A stretch of DNA of 64,000 bases from Bacteroidota bacterium (GCA_017860295.1 JAFNAS010000006.1:114293-178292), one strand, 5' to 3'. Shown: positions 10,144 to 19,866, numbered from the stretch's first letter. Numbers and translations are program-made. The notes: a model not told the origin generated them from the sequence alone.

Positions 10144-10851
10144 TTACAATGCAAACCGAAGTCCGCTTTGTACCAGTTCGGTATATTTATCGTAATCGAA
10201 CCGATAGTAAAAAGCGCCTCTTTTGGAATTGCTTTTATCCTTTTCGTCGGTCTTTTCAAATACATCCATTGCCAACAATTTCTTGCGGAAATTACGCTTG
10301 TCGAGCGTATCGCCGAAAATCGCTTCGTAGAGCGACTGCAGCTGAGGCAACGTAAACAACTCTGGCAGCAAATTAAATCCGATAGGCTCTACTGCCGCTT
10401 TTCGTTTCAACTGTTTCTGCGCAATCCGAACCATTTGATTATGGTCGAAAATCAGGTCGGGAATTTCAGTAATCGGTACCCACACCGCATTGTGACTTGC
10501 CGCCAGCTTTTTATCGTAATCATCGATGTTAATCAGCGCATAATAAGCAGCAGAAAGCACACGTTCGCCCGGATCACGATTCAGCTCCCCAAAGATGCCG
10601 ATTTGCTCCATATAGACGTTTTCCAGACCGGTAAGATCTTGCAAAACCCGTTCAGCAGCCGCATCAATGCTCTCGTCTTTGTTCAGGAAGCCGCCCATCA
10701 GAGACCACTCTCCTTTGCAAGGATCAAACTTACGTTTAATCAGCAACAGTTTCAGTTCGCTCTGATGAAACCCGAAAATAATACAGTCAACTGCCACATA
10801 GAAACGATCGTTATGTTCGTACAGGTTGACTATCTGGTCCTTTTCAATCAC
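10144..10851 (-). CDS. araR: Nudix-type transcriptional regulator of arabinose use (AraR/NrtR family)
   Basis: This 235-residue protein has an N-terminal Nudix-fold sensor domain (about 15-150) and a C-terminal winged helix (about 155-235). In the Nudix box the catalytic REXXEE signature is degraded: the stretch reads GGFLNKDESIDAAAERVLQD, so hydrolysis is unlikely and ligand sensing is the expected role. A regulator of this family controls arabinose genes in Bacteroides thetaiotaomicron. The position between the symporter and araD supports the same role here. The assignment rests on family plus context; other NrtR-like proteins sense ADP-ribose. Confidence 0.88.
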   Translation of the reverse strand: MIEKDQIVNLYEHNDRFYVAVDCIIFGFHQSELKLLLIKRKFDPCKGEWSLMGGFLNKDESIDAAAERVLQDLTGLENVYMEQIGIFGELNRDPGERVLSAAYYALINIDDYDKKLAASHNAVWVPITEIPDLIFDHNQMVRIAQKQLKRKAAVEPIGFNLLPELFTLPQLQSLYEAIFGDTLDKRNFRKKLLAMDVFEKTDEKDKSNSKRGAFYYRFDYDKYTELVQSGLRFAL

Positions 10852-10902
10852 AGGTGTTAATCTTTTATTTCACAATCAATAATCATGGAGGTTTCAGAAT
10901 AC

Positions 10903-10928
10903 CCACTCTCTCACAATGGAGAGAGTGG
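10903..10928. repeat. Perfect 10-bp inverted repeat inside the ara operon
   Basis: CCACTCTCTC (10903-10912) and GAGAGAGTGG (10919-10928) enclose a 6-base loop in the gap between the symporter stop and araR. No T-run follows on the minus strand. It may be an mRNA-stabilising or processing hairpin. Confidence 0.55.
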
Positions 10929-10945
10929 CATATTTAATCCATGAA

Positions 10946-12691
10946 TTACCAGAAATACCAGTAGAATGCTGCGCAGAAGGCAACAACGCCGATAGAGGCA
11001 ATAACATCCCACTTGTTCCAGCTCTGTTTAATAAGCGTCTTGTAGTCGTCGGTAAACGAGATAAATTCAATTTGTTTTGCAGTCGGTTTTGCCGTAAAGA
11101 ATGATACGACAACCATAAACAACATAATGAATACTAGCAACCAGATCTCAAAGATCAACCAGTTTGTGTGCCAGAACCAATGAGTCGAATTCCAGAACCA
11201 ACCGTTCATTACATCTTTTCCTGTATTGGTAAAGATATTGGTCAGCAAGCGAGCCATACCAATAAGGAAACCGATAATCAGACCGGCTTCACCAGCCTTC
11301 GGTGTTATTTTCTTGGAGAATATACCCAACAGGAACACGGCCACCATGGCAGGAGCCAGCAGCGATTGAATACCCTGCAGATAGGAATAGAGACTACCGA
11401 GACTCATCATAACAGGAATCCAGATAATACCGAGTATAACCACTACAATTGTTGCGATACGACCTACCAACACGTAGGTAGCTTCGCTCTTATTTTTGCA
11501 CATCGGTTTGTAGAAATCTTCGGTAAACAACGTTGCGCAGGAGTTGAAGAAGGCTGCCAACGATGCCACAAGAGCAGAAATAAAACCAATGGTAACGATA
11601 CCTTTCACACCGGCAGGCAACACAAACTTAACCATCGAACCGAAAGCGGTATCTGGATTATCCAAGGTAAAGCCACTATCGGGACGAGCCGACAACGCTG
11701 CAGCTATCATACCTGGAATCAGGAACATGAAGACAGGTAACAATTTGAAATAACCGGCAGCGATAGTGCCTCTGCGTGCACGTTTTATTACAGCATCGCT
11801 CGATTCACCTTTTCGTTGTCCGAGCACACGCTGAACGATATGTTGGTCGGTAGCCCAGTACCACAAACCGATAATCGATGCACCGATAAACACCCAGAAA
11901 CCGGGATATTCGTCATACATCGGGTCTCCTGTCTCGAAGTGGAACATGTGGTTTATACCGTAAGCATGACCGTCGGCACCAAGACCCATGCTTCTTGCAT
12001 GATCCATCATGGCAGTCCAACCATCGGATATACAACCGTGGCCGAGTGCAGCTAACCCGAGGAAAAGTACGAGGAACGATCCGATAATAAGGATAGGAGT
12101 TTGAATGGCCGACAATGTCATCACACCTTTCATACCACCAAAAATGGTGAAAACACCCGTCAGAACGATCAAACCGATAGCTCCGTACCAGAAAGGCAAG
12201 CCCAAAAGGCTCTCCATAAAGATACCGCCGGTAAATGCCGTAACACTCACTTTGGTAAGCACGTATGCAATCAGCGTAATGATAGACAACCACGAACCGG
12301 TACGCGGGGTGTAACGGTTTTTCAGGAAGTCGGGCATCGTAATGATTTTTCCCAGCTTATTATTCATAAGTTGGTAGAACGGAACGAAAAGCCAGCCCAA
12401 AATAAGGATCATCCAGCCCTGCATTTCCCAGTGTGCCATACCCACACCGGCTTTTGCACCGGTACCGGCCAACCCTACAAGGTGTTCCGAGCCGATATTT
12501 GCAGCAAAGATAGCCGCACCGATAATATACCACGGTTCACCTTTACCAAACAGGTAATCTTCGCTGTTGGCACCCTGTTGCAACCGCTTATCTTTTCGAA
12601 TCGAGCGCCATACGGCCCATGTTACAGCCAATATCCCGACCGCGATAATCACCCAGTCGAGCCAAATAAATTCATGTGAATTCCAGTTCAT
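10946..12691 (-). CDS. Sodium:solute symporter, probable arabinose transporter
   Basis: This inner-membrane protein of 581 residues has about 14 hydrophobic helices and belongs to the SSS/SGLT family. Family motifs are FGKGEPWYIIGAAIFAANIG with SEHLVGLAGTGAKAG near residue 50-80, and TIFGGMKGVMTLSAIQT. It is the first gene of the leftward ara series, so arabinose uptake with sodium is the likely job; substrate is inferred from neighbours only. The C-terminus ends in a further hydrophobic segment (FCAAFYWYFW). Confidence 0.9.
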   Translation of the reverse strand: MNWNSHEFIWLDWVIIAVGILAVTWAVWRSIRKDKRLQQGANSEDYLFGKGEPWYIIGAAIFAANIGSEHLVGLAGTGAKAGVGMAHWEMQGWMILILGWLFVPFYQLMNNKLGKIITMPDFLKNRYTPRTGSWLSIITLIAYVLTKVSVTAFTGGIFMESLLGLPFWYGAIGLIVLTGVFTIFGGMKGVMTLSAIQTPILIIGSFLVLFLGLAALGHGCISDGWTAMMDHARSMGLGADGHAYGINHMFHFETGDPMYDEYPGFWVFIGASIIGLWYWATDQHIVQRVLGQRKGESSDAVIKRARRGTIAAGYFKLLPVFMFLIPGMIAAALSARPDSGFTLDNPDTAFGSMVKFVLPAGVKGIVTIGFISALVASLAAFFNSCATLFTEDFYKPMCKNKSEATYVLVGRIATIVVVILGIIWIPVMMSLGSLYSYLQGIQSLLAPAMVAVFLLGIFSKKITPKAGEAGLIIGFLIGMARLLTNIFTNTGKDVMNGWFWNSTHWFWHTNWLIFEIWLLVFIMLFMVVVSFFTAKPTAKQIEFISFTDDYKTLIKQSWNKWDVIASIGVVAFCAAFYWYFW

Positions 12692-12927
12692 AATTTTTAT
12701 TAGACTATTTTTAATTAAGAGGATTTATTCTGTTTCTTTCTATCTTTTCGTTGTTGCTACGATTCCGGAGCCTTTCTTCCGAAGGTTTTGCTCTATTTTA
12801 GGATAAAACACGACCTGAAACAGAATAACAAAATAGCCCACACAAAACATATCGATTTGTTTTCATGGCATTTATCAGTTTCAAGTTCACGCAAAACGAT
12901 TCCCCGCAGGCGAATCGACATAAATGG

Positions 12928-12955
12928 GTGTAAAAATAACACTTATTTTTTACGA
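12928..12955. promoter_or_regulatory. Candidate operator upstream of the ara operon
   Basis: GTAAAAATAA (12930-12939) faces TTATTTTTTAC (12943-12953), an imperfect palindrome about 240 bases before the symporter start. A second palindrome, TATGTT-ATGC-AACATA, lies at 12971-12986. Either could be an AraR site. I saw no clean promoter element nearby, and AraR binding is only a proposal. Confidence 0.3.
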
Positions 12956-13030
12956 CCATACATCCATTTATATGTTATGCAACATAATTTTCCCCATTCT
13001 ATAGGGGATTGAGGCAAGAATACCCAACAA

Positions 13031-13056
13031 AAAAAGCGAACCGGAGTCCGCTTTTT
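13031..13056 (-). terminator. Terminator after the VIT-family gene
   Basis: AAAAAGCG (13031-13038) pairs with CGCTTTTT (13049-13056) around a 10-base loop. On the minus strand it follows the VIT gene stop by about 25 bases and ends in a run of T. Confidence 0.75.
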
Positions 13057-13078
13057 CTTGTATATTGTCGTGCATATC

Positions 13079-13942
13079 TCAAATATTTACTCCCAACAAC
13101 CCTTTCAGTCCCCACCCGACTAAAAATGAGAAGCCGGCCACACCCAAACTAATCAGGGTCATTTCCCAAAAACGTGCCTTAAAATTCAGATCTTTTGCCA
13201 TCGAAATATAATAATTAAAGGCATAGATAATCAGTACGGCAATGGCCAGAGTGATCGCGAGTGCCATCAGTTTACTGGTAAGCAGCAAGAACGGGAGTAT
13301 CAGGAAGATAACGGTAAAGAGATAAGCGACACCGGTATAAACCGCCGATTTTTTGGCTTGCGCATCCCCCTCGGCTTTCGACGAAAGATAATCGGACGAA
13401 GCCATCGACAGCGCTGCCGAAATGCCGGTCACCAGCCCGGCCAGCGTTATCACCCGGGTATCGCCCAATGCCAGCGTAAACCCGGCCAGCGAACCGGTCA
13501 GCTCCACCAAAGCGTCATTCAAACCCAGCACGACCGAACCGACATACTGCAATCGCTCTTCATCGAGCATATTGAGCACCTGCTTTTCGTGCTCGAGTTC
13601 TTCTTCCGAAAAACGTTTGGTTTCGGGAAAATGATCCGACAGCGTATCGTACAAACGCGATCCGGTACCTTCGCGTTTCTCCATCTGCTTCAACACAAAC
13701 GAAAAACCCAAAATTTTAGCCATTAACACGGTACGCCAAATCCGTTTTCGGTCGGGAGACACATCAATACCCGTTTTAGTTTTCCAGAAATTGTAGTGCC
13801 CCTTTTCCTGATCGGCGATACGACGCAATACGGCTGCATTGTTGGCATCCTTCGTCTGCCCGGCTAACTTCTGATAAATATGATATTCTGTGATTTCGGT
13901 ACGTTGCGCAGCAAGTACCAGTTTTTTTATTTTTGGTTCCAT
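13079..13942 (-). CDS. VIT1/CCC1 family protein with N-terminal ferritin-like domain
   Basis: This 287-residue protein joins two parts. The N-terminal half (about 1-140) is helical and ferritin/rubrerythrin-like, with candidate metal ligands in TEITEYHIYQK and ADQEKGHYNFW. The C-terminal half (about 145-287) has about five membrane helices of the VIT1/CCC1 type, including VVLGLNDALVELTGSLAGF. Family members move iron or manganese across membranes, and the ferritin-like part probably binds or oxidises iron. No iron genes adjoin it. A decayed copy of the first codons lies 2.7 kb away at 16640-16690. Confidence 0.88.
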   Translation of the reverse strand: MEPKIKKLVLAAQRTEITEYHIYQKLAGQTKDANNAAVLRRIADQEKGHYNFWKTKTGIDVSPDRKRIWRTVLMAKILGFSFVLKQMEKREGTGSRLYDTLSDHFPETKRFSEEELEHEKQVLNMLDEERLQYVGSVVLGLNDALVELTGSLAGFTLALGDTRVITLAGLVTGISAALSMASSDYLSSKAEGDAQAKKSAVYTGVAYLFTVIFLILPFLLLTSKLMALAITLAIAVLIIYAFNYYISMAKDLNFKARFWEMTLISLGVAGFSFLVGWGLKGLLGVNI

Positions 13943-13973
13943 AAGAATTTACATTTACGCCTTGTTATAAAGA

Positions 13974-14033
13974 CAAAATTACGGCTTTTATGCTTGCAAC
14001 CATAAATTTTATTGAAATGATTGCATAATTTTG
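13974..14033. promoter_or_regulatory. Divergent candidate promoters
   Basis: CAAAATTA at 13974-13981 reads TAATTTTG on the minus strand and suits the VIT gene. TAATTTTG at 14026-14033 on the plus strand suits the three-gene sigma-factor operon, whose first ATG is at 14089. Both match TAnnTTTG; upstream -33 elements are weak. Confidence 0.4.
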
Positions 14034-14088
14034 AACGTTTTCGACATCTGCGTGTATAACTTATCAAAACCACTAAAATTTTCAACGC

Positions 14089-15243
14089 ATGAAGACAGTC
14101 AGTAAAATTATTACAGTACTTATTTTGAGCTTGTACACAACGTATTGTTGGTCACAAAAACCGGAACCGGTATATTCCATTATACGCCAGATTCACGATT
14201 TCGGTTGGTACGAACAACAAGCCAAAGCATGGAAACACGAGATCGACAGGGGAACGAAAGACAAAATGGCCTGGGTTTATTGGTTCCAAGCCAACCGAAT
14301 GGCTGAAATATTTTGTGACCAAAAAGAATGGGAAAGCAAAAAGGGATCCTTCTTTTTAGACCAGTCGGACATCATAAAACTGGCAGAAAAAACCATTCCC
14401 AATAGTTTTGAATTCTATTTTCTTAAAATGCATGATGACAAGGGAGGAGCCGCCGAAGGAGACGGATATATAACAAAAGCTCAGACGCTCAGGCCTTATG
14501 ACAATTTATTACTACCCTGGTTAGTAAACCGGGATATATTCAAAAATGATAAAGTGGATTTAGAATTGACCTGCCAAAAATGGTTCGACAGCAACGAAAT
14601 GCCTCAAGGGCTCTTGATAACCGCCTACAACAATTTAATATCTCTGGAGCCCAATGCCATTTTGCTGGTCAACGGAGATAACGACACTTATCCCTACTGG
14701 GTACTGCAAAACGCAAAAAAAATAAGGCCGGACGTATTGGTTTTGAATGTCTCGTTAAGCATAAACGACTCCTATCGAGAATGGGTATTCAAAGAAAACG
14801 GGATACCACCACTCTCCTTTAAAAATGGGTCGGAGAGACGATCGGAAAATATTGTCAAACACCTGATTGAAAATGTCCACAACAAACCAATCTACATCTC
14901 TTCGTTTGCCCCTTCGGACATTTACAAAGCATACACTGACAAATTTTATTTGATAGGATTGTCTTATAAATACAGTGAAAAATCATTTGATAACCTGGCA
15001 GTTTTACGCAACAATGTAGAAAATAAGTATTTGCTCGATTTCATAAAGCAGAACTTTTGTAACCATTACGCACAAAGCGCTGTAGATCAAATGAATATAG
15101 GTTATTTGCCTATCTTTCTGAAATTATATGAACATTATCTGCAAAGTGGAGAATTACAAAAAGCGGAAAAACTGAAAGCCTTGGCCGAAACTGTAGCTAA
15201 AAGAGGCGGAATCACAGATTTGATGAAATATTTTGAAAAATAA
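14089..15243 (+). CDS. Exported protein of unknown function, first gene of sigma operon
   Basis: I do not recognise a named family for this 384-residue protein. It has a signal peptide (MKTVSKIITVLILSLYTTYC) and a helical, TPR-like character. The stretch ILLVNGDNDTYPYWVLQNAK with IRPDVLVLN (about residues 185-215) resembles a motif in the soluble C-terminal part of DUF2723 membrane proteins. The C-terminal 60 residues (LKLYEHYLQSGELQKAEKLK) look like a TPR hairpin. The stop is followed after two bases by the sigma-factor ATG, so the genes are translationally linked. It may report an envelope signal, but that is a guess. Confidence 0.8.
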   Translation: MKTVSKIITVLILSLYTTYCWSQKPEPVYSIIRQIHDFGWYEQQAKAWKHEIDRGTKDKMAWVYWFQANRMAEIFCDQKEWESKKGSFFLDQSDIIKLAEKTIPNSFEFYFLKMHDDKGGAAEGDGYITKAQTLRPYDNLLLPWLVNRDIFKNDKVDLELTCQKWFDSNEMPQGLLITAYNNLISLEPNAILLVNGDNDTYPYWVLQNAKKIRPDVLVLNVSLSINDSYREWVFKENGIPPLSFKNGSERRSENIVKHLIENVHNKPIYISSFAPSDIYKAYTDKFYLIGLSYKYSEKSFDNLAVLRNNVENKYLLDFIKQNFCNHYAQSAVDQMNIGYLPIFLKLYEHYLQSGELQKAEKLKALAETVAKRGGITDLMKYFEK

Positions 15244-15245
15244 GG

Positions 15246-15824
15246 ATGGTACTATTTCATCAGAATTTCAGCAAAGAAACCGATGAAGAACTTATGTCGC
15301 TGCTCACTCGTGGTGGGCAGTCGGCATTTGACGAATTGTATTGCCGTTATTCCAAACCGTTGCTCAATTTCTTTTTCCGTATGCTAAACAACGACCGGAA
15401 AAAAGCCGAGGACATGCTGCACGATTTGTTTCTGAAAATTATCGAACATCCCGAAAGTTTTGATTGCACAAGAACCTTCAGCACGTGGTTCTATACCTTA
15501 GCCGGGAACATGATTAAAAACGAATACCGAAACCGATCGGTACAACAAGAATTCGAACAACAATGCCAAGACAAACCGACAGAGACCAATTCCGATATCA
15601 ACGCTATTGATAGGCAACTATTCAACAAGCAACTAAAATTGGAACTTAGCCGGCTCGATCCGGAATCCGAACTACTTTTCAACATGCGGTTTACTGAAGA
15701 GATGAGTATAAAACAAATTGCCAACATGCTTGAATATCCCGAAGGCACAGTCAAGTCAAGGCTTTTTTATATCACCCGGCAATTGGCAAAAAAACTGGCA
15801 ATATACAAACCCGAACTAAACTAA
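15246..15824 (+). CDS. ECF-type RNA polymerase sigma-70 factor
   Basis: This 192-residue protein has region 2 (about 30-95: FDELYCRYSKPLLNFFFRM, AEDMLHDLFLKI, TFSTWFYTLAGNMIKNEYR) and region 4 (about 135-185: LLFNMRFTEEMSIKQIANML, EGTVKSRLF). A linker rich in polar residues lies between. It directs RNA polymerase to a specific promoter set. It sits between an exported protein and a single-helix membrane protein, the usual arrangement for a sigma/anti-sigma pair, with 2- and 8-base gaps. Confidence 0.93.
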   Translation: MVLFHQNFSKETDEELMSLLTRGGQSAFDELYCRYSKPLLNFFFRMLNNDRKKAEDMLHDLFLKIIEHPESFDCTRTFSTWFYTLAGNMIKNEYRNRSVQQEFEQQCQDKPTETNSDINAIDRQLFNKQLKLELSRLDPESELLFNMRFTEEMSIKQIANMLEYPEGTVKSRLFYITRQLAKKLAIYKPELN

Positions 15825-15832
15825 CTCAAGAT

Positions 15833-16468
15833 ATGAACACGGATTTTGAAAAACTGGAACTTTTACTCCGAACAAAAAATTTCGACGGATTGAATATGTA
15901 CGAAAAAGAGCTGGTACTAAAATCTTTAACTGAGGAAGAATACAATGCCATGCACGATTTATACATACTGGCTCCGTCACATGCCGTTGATGAAATAGAA
16001 CCATCTTCCGACCTGAAATCAAGACTTGATAACGCACTCAAGGCCAAAACACGCCATACTCCATTACTGCGACTACCAATCCCGCTGTACCAGACTGCTG
16101 CCGCTGCCGCAATTCTTTTCTTTATAGGACTAAGCATCAATCTCTCTACCATAATCCCAACAAGAGTAGTAGGCGATTCGATAAGGACAGTGCAATATAT
16201 CGACCGTCCGGTAAAACAAATTCAATACGTGATGGTTCCCGGAAAACCGAAACAGAAAGTACTCCGCCAAACAGAACGTTTGCCGGCACAAGCACATGCA
16301 ACGAGAGATGAAGATACGCAGGAATATCCTGTCTCCTCCGATAACCCTGTACTAATACGCCAGCAGGAAATTGCCATGGCCAATATCCGGCGTGTTTTAA
16401 ATGAAAAGAACGGAAGTTCAATAGACGGAGATACTGTTTTGAAAAAGATGATGGTTTCATCTTATTAA
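15833..16468 (+). CDS. Single-span membrane protein, putative anti-sigma factor
   Basis: This 211-residue protein has a charged, helical N-terminal part of about 75 residues, one membrane helix (about 83-105: YQTAAAAAILFFIGLSINLS) and a C-terminal part with basic, proline-bearing stretches. This layout and its place 8 bases after an ECF sigma gene suggest a membrane anti-sigma factor. It lacks the zinc-binding HxxxCxxC motif of classic anti-sigma factors, so this is inference. Confidence 0.7.
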   Translation: MNTDFEKLELLLRTKNFDGLNMYEKELVLKSLTEEEYNAMHDLYILAPSHAVDEIEPSSDLKSRLDNALKAKTRHTPLLRLPIPLYQTAAAAAILFFIGLSINLSTIIPTRVVGDSIRTVQYIDRPVKQIQYVMVPGKPKQKVLRQTERLPAQAHATRDEDTQEYPVSSDNPVLIRQQEIAMANIRRVLNEKNGSSIDGDTVLKKMMVSSY

Positions 16469-16558
16469 GGATCACCCGTTCGCCAACCATGAGAAATCAC
16501 ATATTAAAACAGGGATTACTAACATATTCCTATTCTTTGCTTAAACATTTTTAGTCAA

Positions 16559-16600
16559 GATTTCAGGGCGGCGTGATGTCACCCTGAAATCAATTTTATA
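16559..16600 (+). terminator. Terminator of the sigma-factor operon
   Basis: GATTTCAGGG (16559-16568) pairs exactly with CCCTGAAATC (16582-16591), and AATTTTAT follows. It lies about 90 bases after the last stop of the operon. Confidence 0.7.
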
Positions 16601-16639
16601 GACAATAATTATCGCACTAAAATCTATCCAGATAGTATT

Positions 16640-16690
16640 TGTTTCAGCGCATTGCGTGGAAAGTGCCAGTTTTTTTATTTTTGGTTCCAT
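16640..16690 (-). pseudogene. Decayed 5' fragment of a VIT/CCC1-type gene
   Basis: On the minus strand, MEPKIKKLALSTQ can be read from 16690, against MEPKIKKLVLAAQ at the start of the intact VIT gene (13942). The first 30 bases differ at one site only. After about 16 codons similarity is lost. The rest of the 16469-17002 spacer shows no gene. Confidence 0.6.
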
Positions 16691-17002
16691 AACTCTGGTA
16701 TTCACTCACTACGAAACCACACTATTTCTGCGCAAATATTGACTTTTCAGGAATTGGAGGATAACAAGGAGAGGTAACAGCTATGAAGTAAAGGCTAATT
16801 TTTGCGTTAATCGTCAGAAAATGAGAACGGACGCATTAGTGCAGTGTGATGTACCCACGCGAAAGATTCGCACGGGAGAGGGGAACAAAGAAAAAACAAA
16901 TCAAGCATCCACAGCCTGAGTTAAATAAAATTTGTGAAGAAGTGCACAGCTAAGAAAATTCTATTAACGGAGGCAACTTACTTTTCATCTATATCCTCCG
17001 GT

Positions 17003-17437
17003 TCAACTTATCTCTGTTGAAATCTTCGAAAAATAGAACTTATAAGTTACTCGTTCGTCGTGTCCATTTCTAGTAACATCCAAAACAATATAAGTTATTC
17101 CATCTGTAGTTGTGTTCGAACTAACGACAACAGAGACATCCGAATAACAGCTTGTTATTGAAACAAGAGGCGTGTCCTTTGTCGTAGGAATTACGCCATA
17201 TTCAATGACACAGTATTTGGTTGATTCTGTCATTTGAAGTGCCGAAATTACAATGTTTTTCGAATTTTTTAATTCTAACAAAAGATCATTCTTGACACTA
17301 TAGGTAATGTTATTTACCGTTATATCTTTGATACCAAGCGTACTAAAATCAGCTTTTGAAGGCTCATCGCTGCCTTTGCTACAGGCACAAATAGCAATTG
17401 CAACAAATACAAAAGTCAAATGTTTTAAGATTCTCAT
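17003..17437 (-). CDS. Small putative lipoprotein
   Basis: This 144-residue protein of unknown function starts at the ATG at 17437, giving MRILKHLTFVFVAIAICAC, a signal peptide with lipobox-like ICAC and the acylated cysteine at about residue 19. SKGSDEPSK follows, a typical flexible lipoprotein linker. The rest is beta-rich and could be an immunoglobulin-like fold. It stands alone with about 280 bases of AT-rich sequence upstream. No neighbour suggests a function. Confidence 0.75.
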   Translation of the reverse strand: MRILKHLTFVFVAIAICACSKGSDEPSKADFSTLGIKDITVNNITYSVKNDLLLELKNSKNIVISALQMTESTKYCVIEYGVIPTTKDTPLVSITSCYSDVSVVVSSNTTTDGITYIVLDVTRNGHDERVTYKFYFSKISTEIS

Positions 17438-17666
17438 ACAACAACATATTATATTACACATCTACTCACATATGAAATTTTCCATTTACAATTAATCATA
17501 AATAGTTATTCAATTTTCTTGTTTAAAATTTCTCATCCTTGCATCAAACTGCAAGTCTTTTTAACACTGCAAAATTACAAATTTACACTTAAAAGCAGAG
17601 TCTATTTGAACCATTTTATTGCAAAAGTCATAATATTTTAATATTTTAAAGTATCATAAACTATAA

Positions 17667-17702
17667 AAACCGCACTCATCCTTTTTCAGGCAAGTGCGGT
17701 TT
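17667..17702 (-). terminator. Terminator of the mutAB operon
   Basis: AAACCGCACT (17667-17676) and AGTGCGGTTT (17693-17702) form a perfect 10-bp stem. On the minus strand it is followed by TTTTTATAG, about 40 bases after the mutB stop. Confidence 0.85.
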
Positions 17703-17707
17703 GCGGT

Positions 17708-17742
17708 TTTAAGTCCCCCTTATGGGGGATTTAGGGCGCTTT
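17708..17742. repeat. Dispersed CCCCCTTATGGGGG-type repeat
   Basis: TAAGTCCCCCTTATGGGGGA followed by TTTAGGGCGC closely matches the element at 9299-9330. It lies directly between the mutB stop and its terminator. Confidence 0.6.
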
Positions 17743-19866
17743 TTACTCTTCCAACAGAATTTCGAGAATCTGTACGGCAGCTTTCGCTACTGAGGTACCG
17801 GGGCCAAAGATGGCGGCAACACCTGCTTTGTAGAGAAAGTCGTAGTCCTGAGCAGGAATTACACCACCGGCAATGACGATGATATCTTCGCGACCCAGTT
17901 TTTTCAGCTCTTCCATTACCTGAGGAATAAGCGTTTTGTGTCCGGCAGCCAGTGACGAAACGCCCAATACATGCACGTCGTTTTCAACGGCATCTTTGGC
18001 AGCTTCGGCCGGTGTCTGGAACAACGGACCCATATCCACGTCGAAACCGCAGTCGGCATAACCGGTAGCTACTACTTTAGCGCCACGGTCGTGACCATCC
18101 TGACCCATTTTGGCGATCATGATACGCGGTTGACGGCCTTCTTTTTTGGCGAATTTTTCGGTCAATTCGCAAGCACGCACGAAATCTGCGTCCTTCTTTG
18201 TTTCTGATGAATACACGCCTGAAATTGTTCTGATTACAGCTTTATAACGTCCTACAATTTTTTCACAAGCATACGAAATTTCACCCAACGATGCGCGAAC
18301 ACGAGCGGCTTCTACAGCCAGTTCGAGCAGGTTGCCTTCACCTGTTTCAACACATTTGGTGATGGCATCGAGTGCTTTCTGTACATCGGCTTCGTTACGG
18401 TTAGCACGAAGCTCTTTCAAACGGGCAATCTGTTGAATACGTACTGCCGAGTTGTCCACTTCGAGAATATCGATCGGAGCCTCTTTTTCGAGACGGTATT
18501 TGTTCACACCCACGATAATCTGGTTACCCGAGTCGATACGGGCCTGTGTACGGGCAGCAGCCTCTTCGATACGCATTTTAGGCACACCGGTTTCGATAGC
18601 AGCAGCCATACCACCCAGCTTTTCGATCTCCTGAATACGATCCCATGCTTTGTGAGCCAAATCGTTGGTCAAGGCTTCTACGTAGTAAGAACCAGCCCAC
18701 GGGTCGATTTGTCTGCAAATATTGGTCTCTTCCTGAATATAGATCTGCGTGTTACGGGCAATACGGGCAGAGAAGTCTGTCGGCAAGGCGATAGCTTCGT
18801 CCAACGCGTTGGTGTGCAATGACTGAGTGTGACCCAGTGCAGCAGCCATAGCTTCGATAGCGGTACGACCCACGTTGTTGAACGGATCCTGTTCGGTCAA
18901 CGACCAACCGGATGTTTGCGAGTGAGTACGCAATGCCAACGATTTCGGGTTTTTCGGGTTGAACTGTTTTACGATCTTCGCCCACAACATACGTGCAGCA
19001 CGCATTTTAGCGATTTCCATAAAGTGGTTCATGCCGATTGCCCAGAAGAATGACAAACGGGGAGCGAACGAGTCGATGTCCATGCCTGCGTTCACACCGG
19101 CGCGGAGGTATTCGAGACCGTCGGCCAGGGTGTAAGCCAACTCGATATCGGCGGTAGCACCTGCTTCCTGCATGTGGTAACCCGAGATAGAGATAGAGTT
19201 GAACTTCGGCATGTTTTTAGATGTATATTCAAAAATGTCGGCGATAATCTTCATCGAGAATTTCGGTGGGTAGATATAAGTGTTACGCACCATAAATTCT
19301 TTCAGAATATCGTTCTGGATTGTACCGGCCATCTCTTCCAGTTTAGCGCCCTGTTCCAAACCTGCATTGATATAGAATGCAAGAATAGGCAATACGGCAC
19401 CATTCATGGTCATTGACACGGACATTTTGTTCAAAGGAATTCCGTCGAACAACACTTTCATGTCTTCAACCGAACAGATAGACACACCGGCTTTACCAAC
19501 ATCGCCAACCACACGTTCGTGATCGGGGTCGTAGCCACGGTGTGTAGCCAGGTCGAATGCTACAGAAAGACCTTTCTGACCGGCAGCAAGGTTACGACGA
19601 TAGAAAGCGTTCGATTCTTCAGCTGTAGAAAAACCGGCATACTGACGAATAGTCCAGGGACGAAAAGCGTACATCACGCTGTATGGTCCACGAAGAAACG
19701 GAGCCACACCTGCAGCATAGTGCAAATGTTCCAGGCCCTCCAAATCTTCTTTTGTATAAATTGGTTTTACCGGAATCTGTTCCGGGGTAAGCCAGTTGCT
19801 TTCCGACTGAGGAGCCGCAGCAACAGCTTCTTGTTGAAATTGTATGTTTTTAAAATCGGGTTTCAT
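17743..19866 (-). CDS. mutB: Methylmalonyl-CoA mutase large subunit
   Basis: This catalytic subunit interconverts succinyl-CoA and (R)-methylmalonyl-CoA with adenosylcobalamin, a step to propionate in Bacteroidales. The 707-residue protein has the TIM-barrel part with [20 protein letters not shown] (about 57-76) and the C-terminal cobalamin domain with the lower-ligand motif DGHDRG near residue 590, followed by [12 protein letters not shown] and GVSSLAAGH. It lies 90 bases after mutA on the same strand. No epimerase, decarboxylase or meaB-like gene adjoins it here. Confidence 0.97.
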   Translation of the reverse strand: MKPDFKNIQFQQEAVAAAPQSESNWLTPEQIPVKPIYTKEDLEGLEHLHYAAGVAPFLRGPYSVMYAFRPWTIRQYAGFSTAEESNAFYRRNLAAGQKGLSVAFDLATHRGYDPDHERVVGDVGKAGVSICSVEDMKVLFDGIPLNKMSVSMTMNGAVLPILAFYINAGLEQGAKLEEMAGTIQNDILKEFMVRNTYIYPPKFSMKIIADIFEYTSKNMPKFNSISISGYHMQEAGATADIELAYTLADGLEYLRAGVNAGMDIDSFAPRLSFFWAIGMNHFMEIAKMRAARMLWAKIVKQFNPKNPKSLALRTHSQTSGWSLTEQDPFNNVGRTAIEAMAAALGHTQSLHTNALDEAIALPTDFSARIARNTQIYIQEETNICRQIDPWAGSYYVEALTNDLAHKAWDRIQEIEKLGGMAAAIETGVPKMRIEEAAARTQARIDSGNQIIVGVNKYRLEKEAPIDILEVDNSAVRIQQIARLKELRANRNEADVQKALDAITKCVETGEGNLLELAVEAARVRASLGEISYACEKIVGRYKAVIRTISGVYSSETKKDADFVRACELTEKFAKKEGRQPRIMIAKMGQDGHDRGAKVVATGYADCGFDVDMGPLFQTPAEAAKDAVENDVHVLGVSSLAAGHKTLIPQVMEELKKLGREDIIVIAGGVIPAQDYDFLYKAGVAAIFGPGTSVAKAAVQILEILLEE

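Noticed and set aside
10117..10860. Plus-strand frame of 247 codons opposite araR
   Set aside because: Antisense shadow of araR with no recognisable domain.
16780..16960. Group II intron or transposon fragment, suggested by CACGGGAGAGGGG
   Set aside because: I could not build domain V or any reverse-transcriptase frame; only a short resemblance remains.
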